Part shown: piece by piece, positions 25,966-34,454 of the stretch
How the letters are laid out: the number at the start of each line of letters is the position of its first letter
How positions within the stretch are numbered: position 1 is the stretch's first letter
DNA from: Clostridia bacterium
GTDB lineage: Bacteria; Bacillota; Clostridia; Oscillospirales; Acutalibacteraceae
Direction: 5' to 3'
Length of the DNA stretch: 46,497 nt
Assembly (NCBI GenBank): GCA_017430145.1
Contig: JAFRNP010000056.1
Location: forward strand, 1 to 46,497
Position numbers and translations under genes: made by a program
The notes under the pieces: model-generated
Database searches by the model: none
What the model was told of the DNA's origin: nothing
Seen by the model: the letters and a program-made list of their open reading frames with translations, nothing else

Positions 25966-27426
25966 TCAATCCTTTTCCTCGCGGTAAAACGCCGCAATAT
26001 TTTGCTTTCTTTCGAGCACCTCGGAGAACCGGGAGAGATACTCGTAGGGATATTTGAAGTTATAGAAGCGGTTAATGAAGCCCGTTGCGGGAGATACGGT
26101 CTTGGTGACTGCCCCGGCGCCGCAGGCGAAGACGGAGTGGACCTCCTCCATCATATAGATATTGTAAAGGCACTCCCTGCCGGGCTTCGTCCACCCGACG
26201 TTTTCAAGGTTACCTACCGATTTGCTCTGCCGGTACATATAATACGGGGAATACCCCGCCTGCGGCAGCGCGTTGGACGCCGCGTCCAGCATGGCAGCGG
26301 TCTCAGCGCCGAATACGGCCGTTTCACTGAGGGACAGCGCCGCGGCGCGCTTGAGCGCCAGCGTATGCACGGTGATGTTTTCAGGGGCAAGCCCTACGGC
26401 AGCCGAAAGGCTTTTTGCAAAGCCCTCAGGCGTATCCCCGGGCAATCCCGCGATCAGGTCCATATTGATATTGTCAAAGCCCGCCGCCCTTGCAAGGGCA
26501 AAGCGGTCGTAGATGTCGGCGACCGTGTGCCGTCTGCCGATTGCCGCCAGTACCTCGTCCGAAAAGGTCTGTGGGTTGATGCTGATCCGTCCCACGCCGG
26601 CGCTTTTCAGCACCGCCAGCTTTTCGGGGGTAACGGTATCGGGGCGCCCCGCCTCTACGGTAAATTCCCGCGCCGAATCCAGGGCAAAGCCGCGCCGCAG
26701 GGCAGCGCACACCGCTTCAAGCTGCATAGGATCCAGGACCGTCGGGGTCCCGCCGCCGATGTAGACCGTTTCAAGCCGCAGCCCCAGTTTTCGGGCAAGC
26801 AAAGCCGTGGCGTCGATCTCTTCGCACAGCCGCTGCACATAGGACGGGATCAGCTTTTTTGCCTGCGCGACGGAATGGGAGACAAAGGAACAGTAGGAGC
26901 AGCGCGACGGGCAGAAGGGCACCGCGATATATAAAGAGAAGCTGTCCGGCCGGCTCAGCTGCACCGCCGCTTCTTCCGCGTCGGCGACCCGGCGGGCAAG
27001 CGACGCCTTGTCCGGGCGCACCAGAAGCGTATCGGTAAAGATCCGTTCGGCGGCGTCGCCGTCGGAAGCCAGAAGCTTACGCATAAGCTTAGAGGGCCGC
27101 ACCCCCGTTAGGATGCCCCACGGGGGCATGACGCCGGTGAGTTCCTTTAACGCCTCCACCATGACCGTCGCGATCGGGTTCTCCTCGATCACGGCGTCCG
27201 CGTCCGTTCCCGGACGCTCTGCCGCCGCCGTCCTGCCGTCGATATGCGCCCGGCAGCGGTACACCGTCCCCGCCGGGGTCTCGGCGCGCTCGCACACCAC
27301 CGTATCCGCCGAGGGGTCCAAAGCTGCGCCTTGCGCCGCGAATTCGATCTTCGCGGTCGGGAAAAACAGGCGCAAAACCTTTTCACATTCGTATTTATAT
27401 GTATGTCCGATCAGTTTCAGTATCAT
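25966..27426 (-). CDS. hemZ: HemZ-like radical SAM protein (oxygen-independent coproporphyrinogen oxidase family)
   Basis: A 486-residue protein: an N-terminal HemZ-specific region (about 1-160), then a radical SAM core beginning SLYIAVPFCPSRCSYCSF with the 4Fe-4S cysteines Cys172, Cys176 and Cys179, and the YIGGGTPTVLD motif near 217-227. HemN-type enzymes decarboxylate coproporphyrinogen III to protoporphyrinogen; the HemZ branch is annotated that way in Bacillus, though its physiological role is less certain. I see no other haem genes here, so the exact reaction is open. Its start overlaps the end of the MBL hydrolase gene as ATGA. Confidence 0.88.
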   Translation of the reverse strand: MILKLIGHTYKYECEKVLRLFFPTAKIEFAAQGAALDPSADTVVCERAETPAGTVYRCRAHIDGRTAAAERPGTDADAVIEENPIATVMVEALKELTGVMPPWGILTGVRPSKLMRKLLASDGDAAERIFTDTLLVRPDKASLARRVADAEEAAVQLSRPDSFSLYIAVPFCPSRCSYCSFVSHSVAQAKKLIPSYVQRLCEEIDATALLARKLGLRLETVYIGGGTPTVLDPMQLEAVCAALRRGFALDSAREFTVEAGRPDTVTPEKLAVLKSAGVGRISINPQTFSDEVLAAIGRRHTVADIYDRFALARAAGFDNINMDLIAGLPGDTPEGFAKSLSAAVGLAPENITVHTLALKRAAALSLSETAVFGAETAAMLDAASNALPQAGYSPYYMYRQSKSVGNLENVGWTKPGRECLYNIYMMEEVHSVFACGAGAVTKTVSPATGFINRFYNFKYPYEYLSRFSEVLERKQNIAAFYREEKD

Positions 27427-28055
27427 TTTGCGTGCAGGTACCGGTTATATTTCTTTTCAAATTCCAGCGTCGTCTGCTCCATATGCCCCGGGTAGACCGT
27501 ATAGTCCCCCTCCAGCGCCCCGATCTGCCGCAGGGACGCAAACAGCGTGCGCGTGCTGCCGCCGGGCATATCCGTACGCCCCATGGACAGCCGGAACAGG
27601 GTGTCTCCGGAAAACATTTTGCCGTCGTCGGTCAGAAAACAGACGCTGCCGGGCGTGTGCCCCGGGGTCGGCATCACGGTGATCGCGTGACTGCCGAGCG
27701 TGAGGACGGACTTTTCATCGATCAGGCAGTCCGCAGATACGGGCTGCAATACGGCGTAATCCACGTAGGCGTTGAGGCTGCGCGTTTCATCCGTCAGGCA
27801 GTCCGCGTCAGCGGCGTGGATGCATACCGTACCGCCGCACGCGTCCCTGAGCGCCTTTACGCCGGAGATATGGTCAAAATGCCCGTGGGTAAGCAGGATA
27901 TACTTCAGCCGGGCGACCCCCGCTTCCGCCAGGAACCGCTGATAATCGCAGTCAAAAACGGCGCAGTCGATCGCCGCCGTCTCGCCGCTTTCGGGGTCCG
28001 TGAGCAGATAGCAATTGGTTTGATAGCTGCCGATCACAGCCGAATACACCCGCAT
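27423..28055 (-). CDS. MBL-fold metallo-hydrolase (glyoxalase II-like)
   Basis: A 210-residue cytosolic hydrolase with the beta-lactamase-fold metal motif THGHFDH at 56-62 (His57, His59, Asp61, His62), a later TPGHTPGS (third metal His) and FSGDTLF (bridging Asp). The size and pattern fit the YcbL/GloB-like group, which hydrolyses thioesters such as S-lactoylglutathione analogues. In Clostridia this gene is commonly found between dtd and hemZ, as here. The ATG at 28055 has AAGGAG about 7 nt upstream; an in-frame ATG 36 nt earlier lacks a site. The gene ends with a 4-nt overlap into hemZ. Confidence 0.9.
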   Translation of the reverse strand: MRVYSAVIGSYQTNCYLLTDPESGETAAIDCAVFDCDYQRFLAEAGVARLKYILLTHGHFDHISGVKALRDACGGTVCIHAADADCLTDETRSLNAYVDYAVLQPVSADCLIDEKSVLTLGSHAITVMPTPGHTPGSVCFLTDDGKMFSGDTLFRLSMGRTDMPGGSTRTLFASLRQIGALEGDYTVYPGHMEQTTLEFEKKYNRYLHAK

Positions 28056-28068
28056 AAGCGTCTCCTTT

Positions 28069-28521
28069 TTACATCCAGATATCGGTATCAAGCAGGATCG
28101 TCACAGGGCCGTCGTTTTCAAGCGTCACAAGCATATCGGCGCCGAAAACGCCTTTTTCTACCTTGCCGATCCCTTCCGAACGCAGCGCTTCACAGTAGGC
28201 GTTATAAAGCGGCTCGGCAAGCGCCGGGTCGGCGGCGGGCGTAAAGGACGGCCTGTTCCCCTTTTTGACGTCGGCGCAAAGAGTGAACTGCGAAACGCAA
28301 AGGACCTCCCCGCCGATATCGAGCAGGGAGCGGTTCATTTTACCCGCATCGTCTTCGATAATGCGCAGCATCGCGGTTTTTCGAGCCAGAAGCGCCGCAT
28401 GCTTTTCGGTATCGCCGCCGGCGACGCCGAGCAGCACCAAAAAGCCGACGCCGATACTGCCGACGACGGCGCCGTCAACCTGAACCTTTGCGCATTTTAC
28501 GCGCTGGATCACAGCTTTCAT
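28069..28521 (-). CDS. dtd: D-aminoacyl-tRNA deacylase
   Basis: A 150-residue enzyme that removes D-amino acids (and Gly mischarged on tRNA-Ala) from tRNA. It starts with the family's [17 protein letters not shown] and contains SQFTL (77-81), the GNRPSF catalytic loop (88-93) and the C-terminal gly-cisPro motif NDGPVTI. The length is standard. It lies 13 nt before the MBL gene and 15 nt after the PspC-domain gene, so all are likely on one transcript. The recJ-relA-dtd neighbourhood is conserved in many Firmicutes. Confidence 0.97.
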   Translation of the reverse strand: MKAVIQRVKCAKVQVDGAVVGSIGVGFLVLLGVAGGDTEKHAALLARKTAMLRIIEDDAGKMNRSLLDIGGEVLCVSQFTLCADVKKGNRPSFTPAADPALAEPLYNAYCEALRSEGIGKVEKGVFGADMLVTLENDGPVTILLDTDIWM

Positions 28522-28536
28522 GCCGACTTCCTTCCG

Positions 28537-28890
28537 TTATCTGACGTCCTGATACGGCGGGTTGCCGTCGCCGCCGTTCGTGGGCGGGTTGCCGTTCCAG
28601 CCGCCGCCAGCGGGCGGATTGCCGTTCCAGCCGCCGCCGGGGTAATCGACCGGGGCTTCGGGGATCACGAGCGCCGCGACCAAATAAAACAGCAGGCCCG
28701 AACCGAAGAAAAGAACGATGCAGACCATGAGCAGACGCACAATGGTGGGATCCATGCCGAAGTATTCGGCAAAGCCGCCGCAGACACCGGCGATCTTCCG
28801 GTCCGTTACAGAGCGATAGAGTTTTTTCTGGGGATCCATACGATTCACATTGGTACGCGTGCAGGCGGGCAGACGCCGCGCCGTCGGCAT
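28537..28890 (-). CDS. PspC domain membrane protein with Gly/Asn/Pro-rich tail
   Basis: A 117-residue protein. The PspC domain (PF04024) covers about 18-80: KKLYRSVTDRKIAGVCGGFAEYFG, then a membrane helix VRLLMVCIVLFFGSGLLFYLVAALVIP. PspC proteins sense envelope stress in the phage-shock response. The tail (about 84-117) repeats GGGWNGNPP twice and then a shortened copy, and looks disordered. AAGGAGAGG stands 4 nt before the ATG at 28890, so translation should start there and add MPTARRLPACTRTNVNR ahead of the usual start; the ATG at 28839 has no ribosome site. Its position between relA and dtd is not the standard gene order and suggests insertion of an envelope-stress gene into the block. 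Confidence 0.85.
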   Translation of the reverse strand: MPTARRLPACTRTNVNRMDPQKKLYRSVTDRKIAGVCGGFAEYFGMDPTIVRLLMVCIVLFFGSGLLFYLVAALVIPEAPVDYPGGGWNGNPPAGGGWNGNPPTNGGDGNPPYQDVR

Positions 28891-28937
28891 ACCTCTCCTT
28901 TCTTACCGTTTCAATCGTATCCGAAATTGTTATCCGT

Positions 28938-31139
28938 TCAGACGTCGGAGCCCGAACGTTCGACGCTGAGCACGCCTCCGCACTTTTTCAGGCCCCGCAT
29001 GATGGAGCGCAGGTGCTCGACGCTGTTGGCCGCAAGCGTCAGATTGACAAGCGTACGCCCGTCCTTGGTGGCGCGGGTATTGATCCCGGATACCGCCACG
29101 TGCATCGAATTGAGCGCCGAAAAAATCTCGTTCATCGTATTGCCGCCTGCAAGGCAGGTCAGCATCAGCGCGGCAACAAAGTCCCGCTTTTCGTTTTCGC
29201 TCCAGTATACGTTTATCCAGCGCTCCGGTTCCGGCGCGGTACGGATCACGGAGGGAACGTTGGGACAGTCGCGCTTATGAACGGAGATGCCGTGCCCGCG
29301 TGTGATAAAACCGATGATCTCGTCTCCCGGGATCGGGTTGCAGCAGCGGGAAAGCTTGATAAGGCAGTTATCGATACCCTCCACGACGATACCCTCGCTG
29401 CTGACGGTGCGCGGCGTTTTGACAAGCTTCGGCGCGGCGGTCTTTTGGGCGGCGTTGACGATCTTGTTGTATTCGTCCTTGATCATGGGGATGATCTTGG
29501 AGAGGATGATGCCGCCGTAGCCCAGCGCCGCGAAGAAGTCGTCCGGCGTCGCCGTCTTCTGCTTTTCGCAGATCACGCGCATAAGCTGTTCCTCGGTCTC
29601 GCCGCTGACGTTGATATTGTTGCGCCGCAGCTCGCGCTCGAATTCCTGCCTGCCCTCAATGATGTTCTCTTCCCTGCGTTCCTTTTTGAACCAGGTGCGG
29701 ATCTTGGTGCGCGCCTCGTTGGTGGCGACGATCTTCAGCCAGTCGCGGCTGGGGCCCTTGCCGGGCTGCGAGGAGGTGATGACCTCCACGATCTCACCGT
29801 TTTTGACCTTGTAATCCAGCGGCACGATCCGTTTGTCGACCTTTGCGCCCACCATTTTATTGCCCACCGCCGAGTGGATGGAATAGGCAAAGTCGATGAC
29901 CGTCGCGCCCACCGGCAGACAGATCACGTCGCCCTTGGGCGTGAATACGAACACCTCGTCGCTGACGAAATCGTCCTTGATGGTATTTACAAGGTCGGAA
30001 ACCTCGCCGGATTCGCTTTGCGCCTCCAACAGATGCCGCACCCAACCGATGCCCTTTTCGATGCGCCGGTTGGAGTCGGCGTCTTTCATCCCCAGCTTAT
30101 ACTTCCAGTGCGCAGCGATACCGTACTCGGCGGTCTTGTGCATCTCATAGGTCCGGATCTGGACCTCAAAGGGGATGCCCTCCTTGCCGAGCAGGGTCGT
30201 GTGCAAAGACTGGTACATATTGGGCTTCGGGGTGGAGATATAGTCCTTGAACCGACCCTGGATGGGCTTGAACATATCGTGCATCAGCCCGAGGCAGTTA
30301 TAGCAGTCGCTGACCGTATCCACAATGATACGCACGGCGTAAATGTCGTAGATCTCTTCAAAGCTTTTGCCGCCCATGTACATTTTGCGGTAGATACCGT
30401 GGACGGACTTGATACGCCCCTCTACGCGGGCGTGCGAAACGTACTCGTTGACGCGCGCCGAGATCTTTGCCTTGATCTCATCCAAAAATTCCTTGCGCTG
30501 AGGCGCCTGTTCCTCGATGGCGCGGCGGATCTCCTCGTAAGCCACGGGATCCAGATAGCTGATCGCAAGATCCTCCAGCTCCTCCTTTACGGGACGGATA
30601 CCGAGCCGGTGCGCGATGGGCGCATAGATCGCGATGGTCTCGCGCGCCGTATCGCGGCGCTTCTGCTCCGGCACGTATTTCAGCGTGCGCATATTGTGCA
30701 GCCGGTCCGCAAGCTTGATGATGATGACGCGGATATCCTCACTCATGGCAAGCAGGAGCTTGCGCAGGTTTTCCGCCTGCTGCTCTTCACGGCTTGCCAG
30801 CGGCACCTTGCCGAGCTTTGTCACGCCCTCCACAAGGAAAGCCACCGCGTCGCCGAACTCCCGTTTGATCTCCTCGCTGTCAACGGCGGTATCCTCCACC
30901 ACGTCGTGCAGCAGCGCCGCCATGACCGACTGGGCGTCCATCCCGAAGCCCAAAAGGATCTTTGCGACCGCCACCGGGTGGATGATATAATCCTCCCCGG
31001 ATTTGCGCTTCTGACCGCTGTGCGCCTGAAAGGCCAGGTCGTACGCCTTTTTTACCAACGCCGCGTCCTCGGGAGAAAAATTCTCCTTAACGGCAGCTTC
31101 TATTTCCTGATAATACTGATCGCCTTCAGGCACGTTCAT
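28938..31139 (-). CDS. relA: Bifunctional (p)ppGpp synthetase/hydrolase of the RelA/SpoT family
   Basis: A 733-residue stringent-response enzyme that makes and degrades the alarmone (p)ppGpp. The HD hydrolase domain is intact: His40, His54, the His78-Asp79 pair in LLHDVVEDT, and KLADRLHNMRT near 141-151. The synthetase domain follows (about 230-360, with SVHGIYRKM and YKSLH-like YQSLHTTL). Then come TGS (FTPKGDVICLPVGATVIDFAYSIH, about 395-455), a Cys/His zinc-type region (CLIKLSRCCNPIPGDEI and HKRDCPN, about 600-640) and a C-terminal ACT domain. With both domains apparently functional this is a Rel-type enzyme. It starts 66 nt after recJ, behind GGAAAG; the apt gene often found between them is missing. 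Confidence 0.96.
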   Translation of the reverse strand: MNVPEGDQYYQEIEAAVKENFSPEDAALVKKAYDLAFQAHSGQKRKSGEDYIIHPVAVAKILLGFGMDAQSVMAALLHDVVEDTAVDSEEIKREFGDAVAFLVEGVTKLGKVPLASREEQQAENLRKLLLAMSEDIRVIIIKLADRLHNMRTLKYVPEQKRRDTARETIAIYAPIAHRLGIRPVKEELEDLAISYLDPVAYEEIRRAIEEQAPQRKEFLDEIKAKISARVNEYVSHARVEGRIKSVHGIYRKMYMGGKSFEEIYDIYAVRIIVDTVSDCYNCLGLMHDMFKPIQGRFKDYISTPKPNMYQSLHTTLLGKEGIPFEVQIRTYEMHKTAEYGIAAHWKYKLGMKDADSNRRIEKGIGWVRHLLEAQSESGEVSDLVNTIKDDFVSDEVFVFTPKGDVICLPVGATVIDFAYSIHSAVGNKMVGAKVDKRIVPLDYKVKNGEIVEVITSSQPGKGPSRDWLKIVATNEARTKIRTWFKKERREENIIEGRQEFERELRRNNINVSGETEEQLMRVICEKQKTATPDDFFAALGYGGIILSKIIPMIKDEYNKIVNAAQKTAAPKLVKTPRTVSSEGIVVEGIDNCLIKLSRCCNPIPGDEIIGFITRGHGISVHKRDCPNVPSVIRTAPEPERWINVYWSENEKRDFVAALMLTCLAGGNTMNEIFSALNSMHVAVSGINTRATKDGRTLVNLTLAANSVEHLRSIMRGLKKCGGVLSVERSGSDV

Positions 31140-31205
31140 CCCTTCTTTCCGTCCGTGTTACAGCATATGCAGGTCCTGCGGCCGTGTTTCGGCATAGACC
31201 CCTTT

Positions 31206-33320
31206 TTATCCGATAAAACCGAGACGTCTGAGCAGCGTACTGTCGGTAAGCTTCGCCCGCCGGACGACGGACGGCAGGCCGTATACGCCGCCGTTGGCCT
31301 CCACCAGCCCCAGTTCCTCAAGCGCCGCCAGCGTGACGGCGGCGGCCCCGGCTTGTTCGATCCCGACGCCGAGCCGGAACGTGAGCGTCTCCGCGGACAG
31401 GGGCCTGCCCGCATTTGCGCGGATCCATTTATAAACCGCCTCGATCATCCGGCGGCTGGGCAAAAGCTGCGCCATCTGGGGATCGGAGAGCGTTTCGCCG
31501 CGCTCGAGCCTGCCGAACGCCGCCAGCGCCCCGAACAGCCGCTCGTCGTCGGTCCCTGCGGGACGCACGTCCCTGACCTGGATGCTGACGTAGACGCTGC
31601 CCATATATTCGTTCTTTTCGATCCTGACCGCAAGGTCCACCGTATCGCCCTCGCTGAACGCGAAGATCTCGGGCGTCATATTGAAATAGACCGCCGTCAG
31701 GTTCAGCTCCCCTTTGGAAAGCCTGAGCCGCAGGTGCCGGTTATTGCCGATGGCGCGGATCTGGTCGATACGCATACCGGAAAGCATAAACACCGGGCTC
31801 GGGTTTGCGGCGCCGAAGGGCTCGAGCATACTGAGGCTTTCAAGGATCTCCGGGCCGATATTCTGGGGATTCAGCCGACAGTCAATGTGCAGCGTCGGGA
31901 AAACCGACGGCAGCGTGCCGGCGTAGTCGTTAATGGCGCGGCGGAACCGTTCGATCCCGTCCTCCGCGACCGAGAAGCCCGCCGCAAGCGTATGCCCGCC
32001 GAACCGGATCAGCGTCTCCTGCACGCGGCTGAGCGCCTCGTACAGCGAAAAGCCCTCAATGCTGCGGGCGGAACCCTTACATTCGCCGTTGTCCCCGATG
32101 GAGATCACCGCCGCGGGCCTTCCGTACCGTTCCACCAGGCGCGCCGCAACGATCCCGATGACGCCGGGATGCCAGTTCCTGCCCGCCACGACCAGCACGC
32201 GGTCTTTAGCAAGGGCGGGATCCGCCTTGATCATCGCCTCGATCTCACGGTGCATCGCCGTCTCCGCGCTCTGGCGCGCGGCGTTTGCCGCCGTGATCTC
32301 TTCCACGAGCGACTCGGCGCGGTCCGGGTCCTCGGTCAAAAGCAGCTCCAAAGCAAGGGCCGCGCTCGCCATACGGCCCGCCGCGTTGATCTTCGGCGCG
32401 ATCGCATAGGCGACGGAGGAGGCGGAGACCTCCCCTGTCACGCCCACGGCGCGCATCAGGCTCAACAGCCCCTGCCGGTTTGTGTTTGTAAGAACCTCCA
32501 GCCCCCGTTGGACGATGGTCCGGTTTTCGCCCACCAGCGGCACGATATCGGCAATGGTACCGATCGCCGCAAGGTCGCCGTACTCCTCCAGCACGCTTTC
32601 GGTATCGCCGTCTTCCAGCGCGCACACGAGTTTGAGCGCCACGCCGACGCCCGCAAGGTCCTTAAAGGGGCACGTATCGTCCGGGCGGTGAGGGTCCACC
32701 ACAGCCACCGCGTCCGGCAGTTCATCACCCACCTGATGGTGGTCCGTCACGATAAAATCGATCTCATGTTCCTTGAAAAACGCCGCCTCTTCTATGGATG
32801 CAATGCCGTTGTCCACGGTCACCACCAGCCGGCAGCCGGTTTTCAGTACCTTTTCGGCGGTTTTCGGGGACAGGCCGTAGCCGTCTTCGATCCTGGACGG
32901 GATATACCAGGTCACGTCTGCGCCAATACTTTCCAGATAGCTGTAAAGCAGCGCCGTCGCCGTTACGCCGTCGGCGTCATAATCGCCGTAGACAAGGATC
33001 TTTTCCTCCCGTTCCACCGCGCGGCGGATGCGCAGCACCGCCTTGCCCATATCCCGGATCGTCAACGGGGAAGAGAGCGGCATTTCCGACGCATGCAGAA
33101 ACGCCTCCACCTTTTCGGGCGTATCGATCCCGCGGGTATGCAGAAGCAGCACCGCAAAGGCGTCCGCCTGCGTCTGCCGCGCAAGCTGCAGCGCCGCCTG
33201 TTTATCATAGGATGCAAGTTCCCATTTTTTTCTTGCCGTTGCCTCCACCTCCCGTCTTGCCTTTGCAAACGTCAGCTGCCGCAGGATGCTCCGTTTATTC
33301 AGATCCTGTCCGGCTTTCAT
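31206..33320 (-). CDS. recJ: Single-stranded-DNA-specific exonuclease RecJ
   Basis: A 704-residue 5'-3' exonuclease of the DHH family, acting in recombination, mismatch and excision repair. The DHH domain has VYGDYDADGVTATA (about 110-123) and VTDHHQ near 180; the DHHA1 domain has GRNWHPGVIGIVAARL and GGHTLAAGFSV (about 335-440); a C-terminal OB-type region follows. A final segment of about 130 residues is longer than in the shortest RecJs. The start is uncertain: the ATG at 33320 has no ribosome site and lies only about 4 nt after the predicted transcription start; an in-frame GTG at 33248 is the next option and also lacks a spaced site. The family's KKWEL motif falls after both. It is the first gene of the block. 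Confidence 0.93.
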   Translation of the reverse strand: MKAGQDLNKRSILRQLTFAKARREVEATARKKWELASYDKQAALQLARQTQADAFAVLLLHTRGIDTPEKVEAFLHASEMPLSSPLTIRDMGKAVLRIRRAVEREEKILVYGDYDADGVTATALLYSYLESIGADVTWYIPSRIEDGYGLSPKTAEKVLKTGCRLVVTVDNGIASIEEAAFFKEHEIDFIVTDHHQVGDELPDAVAVVDPHRPDDTCPFKDLAGVGVALKLVCALEDGDTESVLEEYGDLAAIGTIADIVPLVGENRTIVQRGLEVLTNTNRQGLLSLMRAVGVTGEVSASSVAYAIAPKINAAGRMASAALALELLLTEDPDRAESLVEEITAANAARQSAETAMHREIEAMIKADPALAKDRVLVVAGRNWHPGVIGIVAARLVERYGRPAAVISIGDNGECKGSARSIEGFSLYEALSRVQETLIRFGGHTLAAGFSVAEDGIERFRRAINDYAGTLPSVFPTLHIDCRLNPQNIGPEILESLSMLEPFGAANPSPVFMLSGMRIDQIRAIGNNRHLRLRLSKGELNLTAVYFNMTPEIFAFSEGDTVDLAVRIEKNEYMGSVYVSIQVRDVRPAGTDDERLFGALAAFGRLERGETLSDPQMAQLLPSRRMIEAVYKWIRANAGRPLSAETLTFRLGVGIEQAGAAAVTLAALEELGLVEANGGVYGLPSVVRRAKLTDSTLLRRLGFIG

Positions 33321-33330
33321 ATAATAATTT

Positions 33331-33359
33331 ATTTTATCATAATAATAACAAAAAAACAA
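33331..33359 (-). promoter_or_regulatory. Probable promoter of the recJ-relA block
   Basis: On the minus strand TTGTTT, 17 nt, TAAAAT in an AT-rich stretch. It would start transcription at about 33324, almost at the recJ ATG. Confidence 0.6.
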
Positions 33360-33387
33360 GACGGAGAATACGGATTTGCAAAAAAAG

Positions 33388-33416
33388 TTGACGGAAGAAA
33401 AAAACGCGCGTATAAT
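33388..33416 (+). promoter_or_regulatory. Promoter of the sialidase operon
   Basis: TTGACG, 17 nt, perfect TATAAT. It faces away from the recJ promoter and leaves a leader of about 75 nt before the sialidase start. Confidence 0.9.
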
Positions 33417-33497
33417 ACGATCAGAGCGTTCCCGGCCGAAAGCCGGGGAACGGCAGCATCCGTCCGTTTAATTGGTACGTAAGAAAAGGGAGAAACC

Positions 33498-34442
33498 ATG
33501 CTGATCGAAACAAACGACAAAGGCTATTGCCGATACCGCATTCCAGGGCTCATCCCGCTGCCGGACGGAAAACTTCTGGCATGCTGTGAGTGCCGGGACG
33601 GCGACAGCGACTGGGCACGGATCGACATCCGGGTATCGGAGATCGACCCTGCGTCCGGCGCTCGGTCGGAGAGACTGCTTGTGCACGCGCCCGGACAAAC
33701 CCTCAACAATCCCACGCTGATCGCCGACGGGAATGCCGTGCACCTTCTGTACTGCGAAAACTACCGGCGCGCGTTTTACATGCGCGGCAGCGCAGACGGC
33801 AGAACATGGGGGGACGCCGTTGAGATCACCGAAGCGTTCGGCGGCGTCAAACGGTTCTTCAGCGTGCTTGCCATCGGCCCCGGGCACGGCATATGCACGA
33901 AAGCAGGAAGGCTGATCGTCCCGGTCTGGCTCGCGTACAACCGTACGGACCCGCAGGCGCACCACCCGTCCTTTATCGCAACGCTGTATTCGGACGACGG
34001 GGGCGGACGTTGGCAGGCGGGAGAAACGATCGACAGCCCGGCGCTGAAGGATCCCAGCGAATGCAATATCGCCGAATTGCCCGACGGCAGGTTCCTGCTG
34101 ATGATCCGCAACGAAAACCCGGAACATATCCGCTTTGCTTCTATCAGCGGCAGCGGCGTCTCCGGCTGGTCGTCCCCGTTCCCGCTGCCGGCGCTGCCGG
34201 ACCCCATATGCCAGGGCAGCCTGGCTATACACAAAAACCGGCTGCTGTTTGTCAACTGCAAGCACCGCACGCACAGAAAAAACCTGACGCTCTCCGTCAG
34301 CGGCGACCTTTTTCAGACCCTAAAGGCCGTTCCCGTTGACAGCGAAGGCGGGTATTCCGATATCGCCGTTACGGGCGATACCGCTTATATCTTATATGAA
34401 CAGGGCGGGCGCGGACTGTGCCTGGGCCGAATCGATCTTTGA
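33498..34442 (+). CDS. Sialidase-family (GH33-like) exo-alpha-sialidase, cytoplasmic
   Basis: A 314-residue six-bladed propeller protein of the sialidase superfamily, which removes terminal sialic acids. It has the YRIP motif at 13-16 (first arginine of the triad), Asp boxes SADGRTW (98-104) and SDDGGGRW (165-172), Glu188 in PSECNIAEL, Arg204 in MIRNE, a later HRTHRK with a third-arginine candidate, and Tyr286 in GGYSDIAV, matching the tyrosine nucleophile. At 314 residues it is a bare catalytic domain with no signal peptide, so it should work on imported oligosaccharides. AAGGGAGAAACC precedes the ATG. It shares a promoter with the following GH123-like gene, 12 nt away. The superfamily also includes non-sialidase propellers, so the substrate is a strong inference only. 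Confidence 0.82.
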   Translation: MLIETNDKGYCRYRIPGLIPLPDGKLLACCECRDGDSDWARIDIRVSEIDPASGARSERLLVHAPGQTLNNPTLIADGNAVHLLYCENYRRAFYMRGSADGRTWGDAVEITEAFGGVKRFFSVLAIGPGHGICTKAGRLIVPVWLAYNRTDPQAHHPSFIATLYSDDGGGRWQAGETIDSPALKDPSECNIAELPDGRFLLMIRNENPEHIRFASISGSGVSGWSSPFPLPALPDPICQGSLAIHKNRLLFVNCKHRTHRKNLTLSVSGDLFQTLKAVPVDSEGGYSDIAVTGDTAYILYEQGGRGLCLGRIDL

Positions 34443-34454
34443 AAGGAGTTCCCT

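Noticed and set aside
29013-33482. A very long plus-strand open frame (about 1489 codons) antisense to relA and recJ
   Set aside because: It is a by-product of high GC and codon bias opposite two well-supported genes; its product is His/Arg/Asp-rich, resembles nothing and has no ribosome site.
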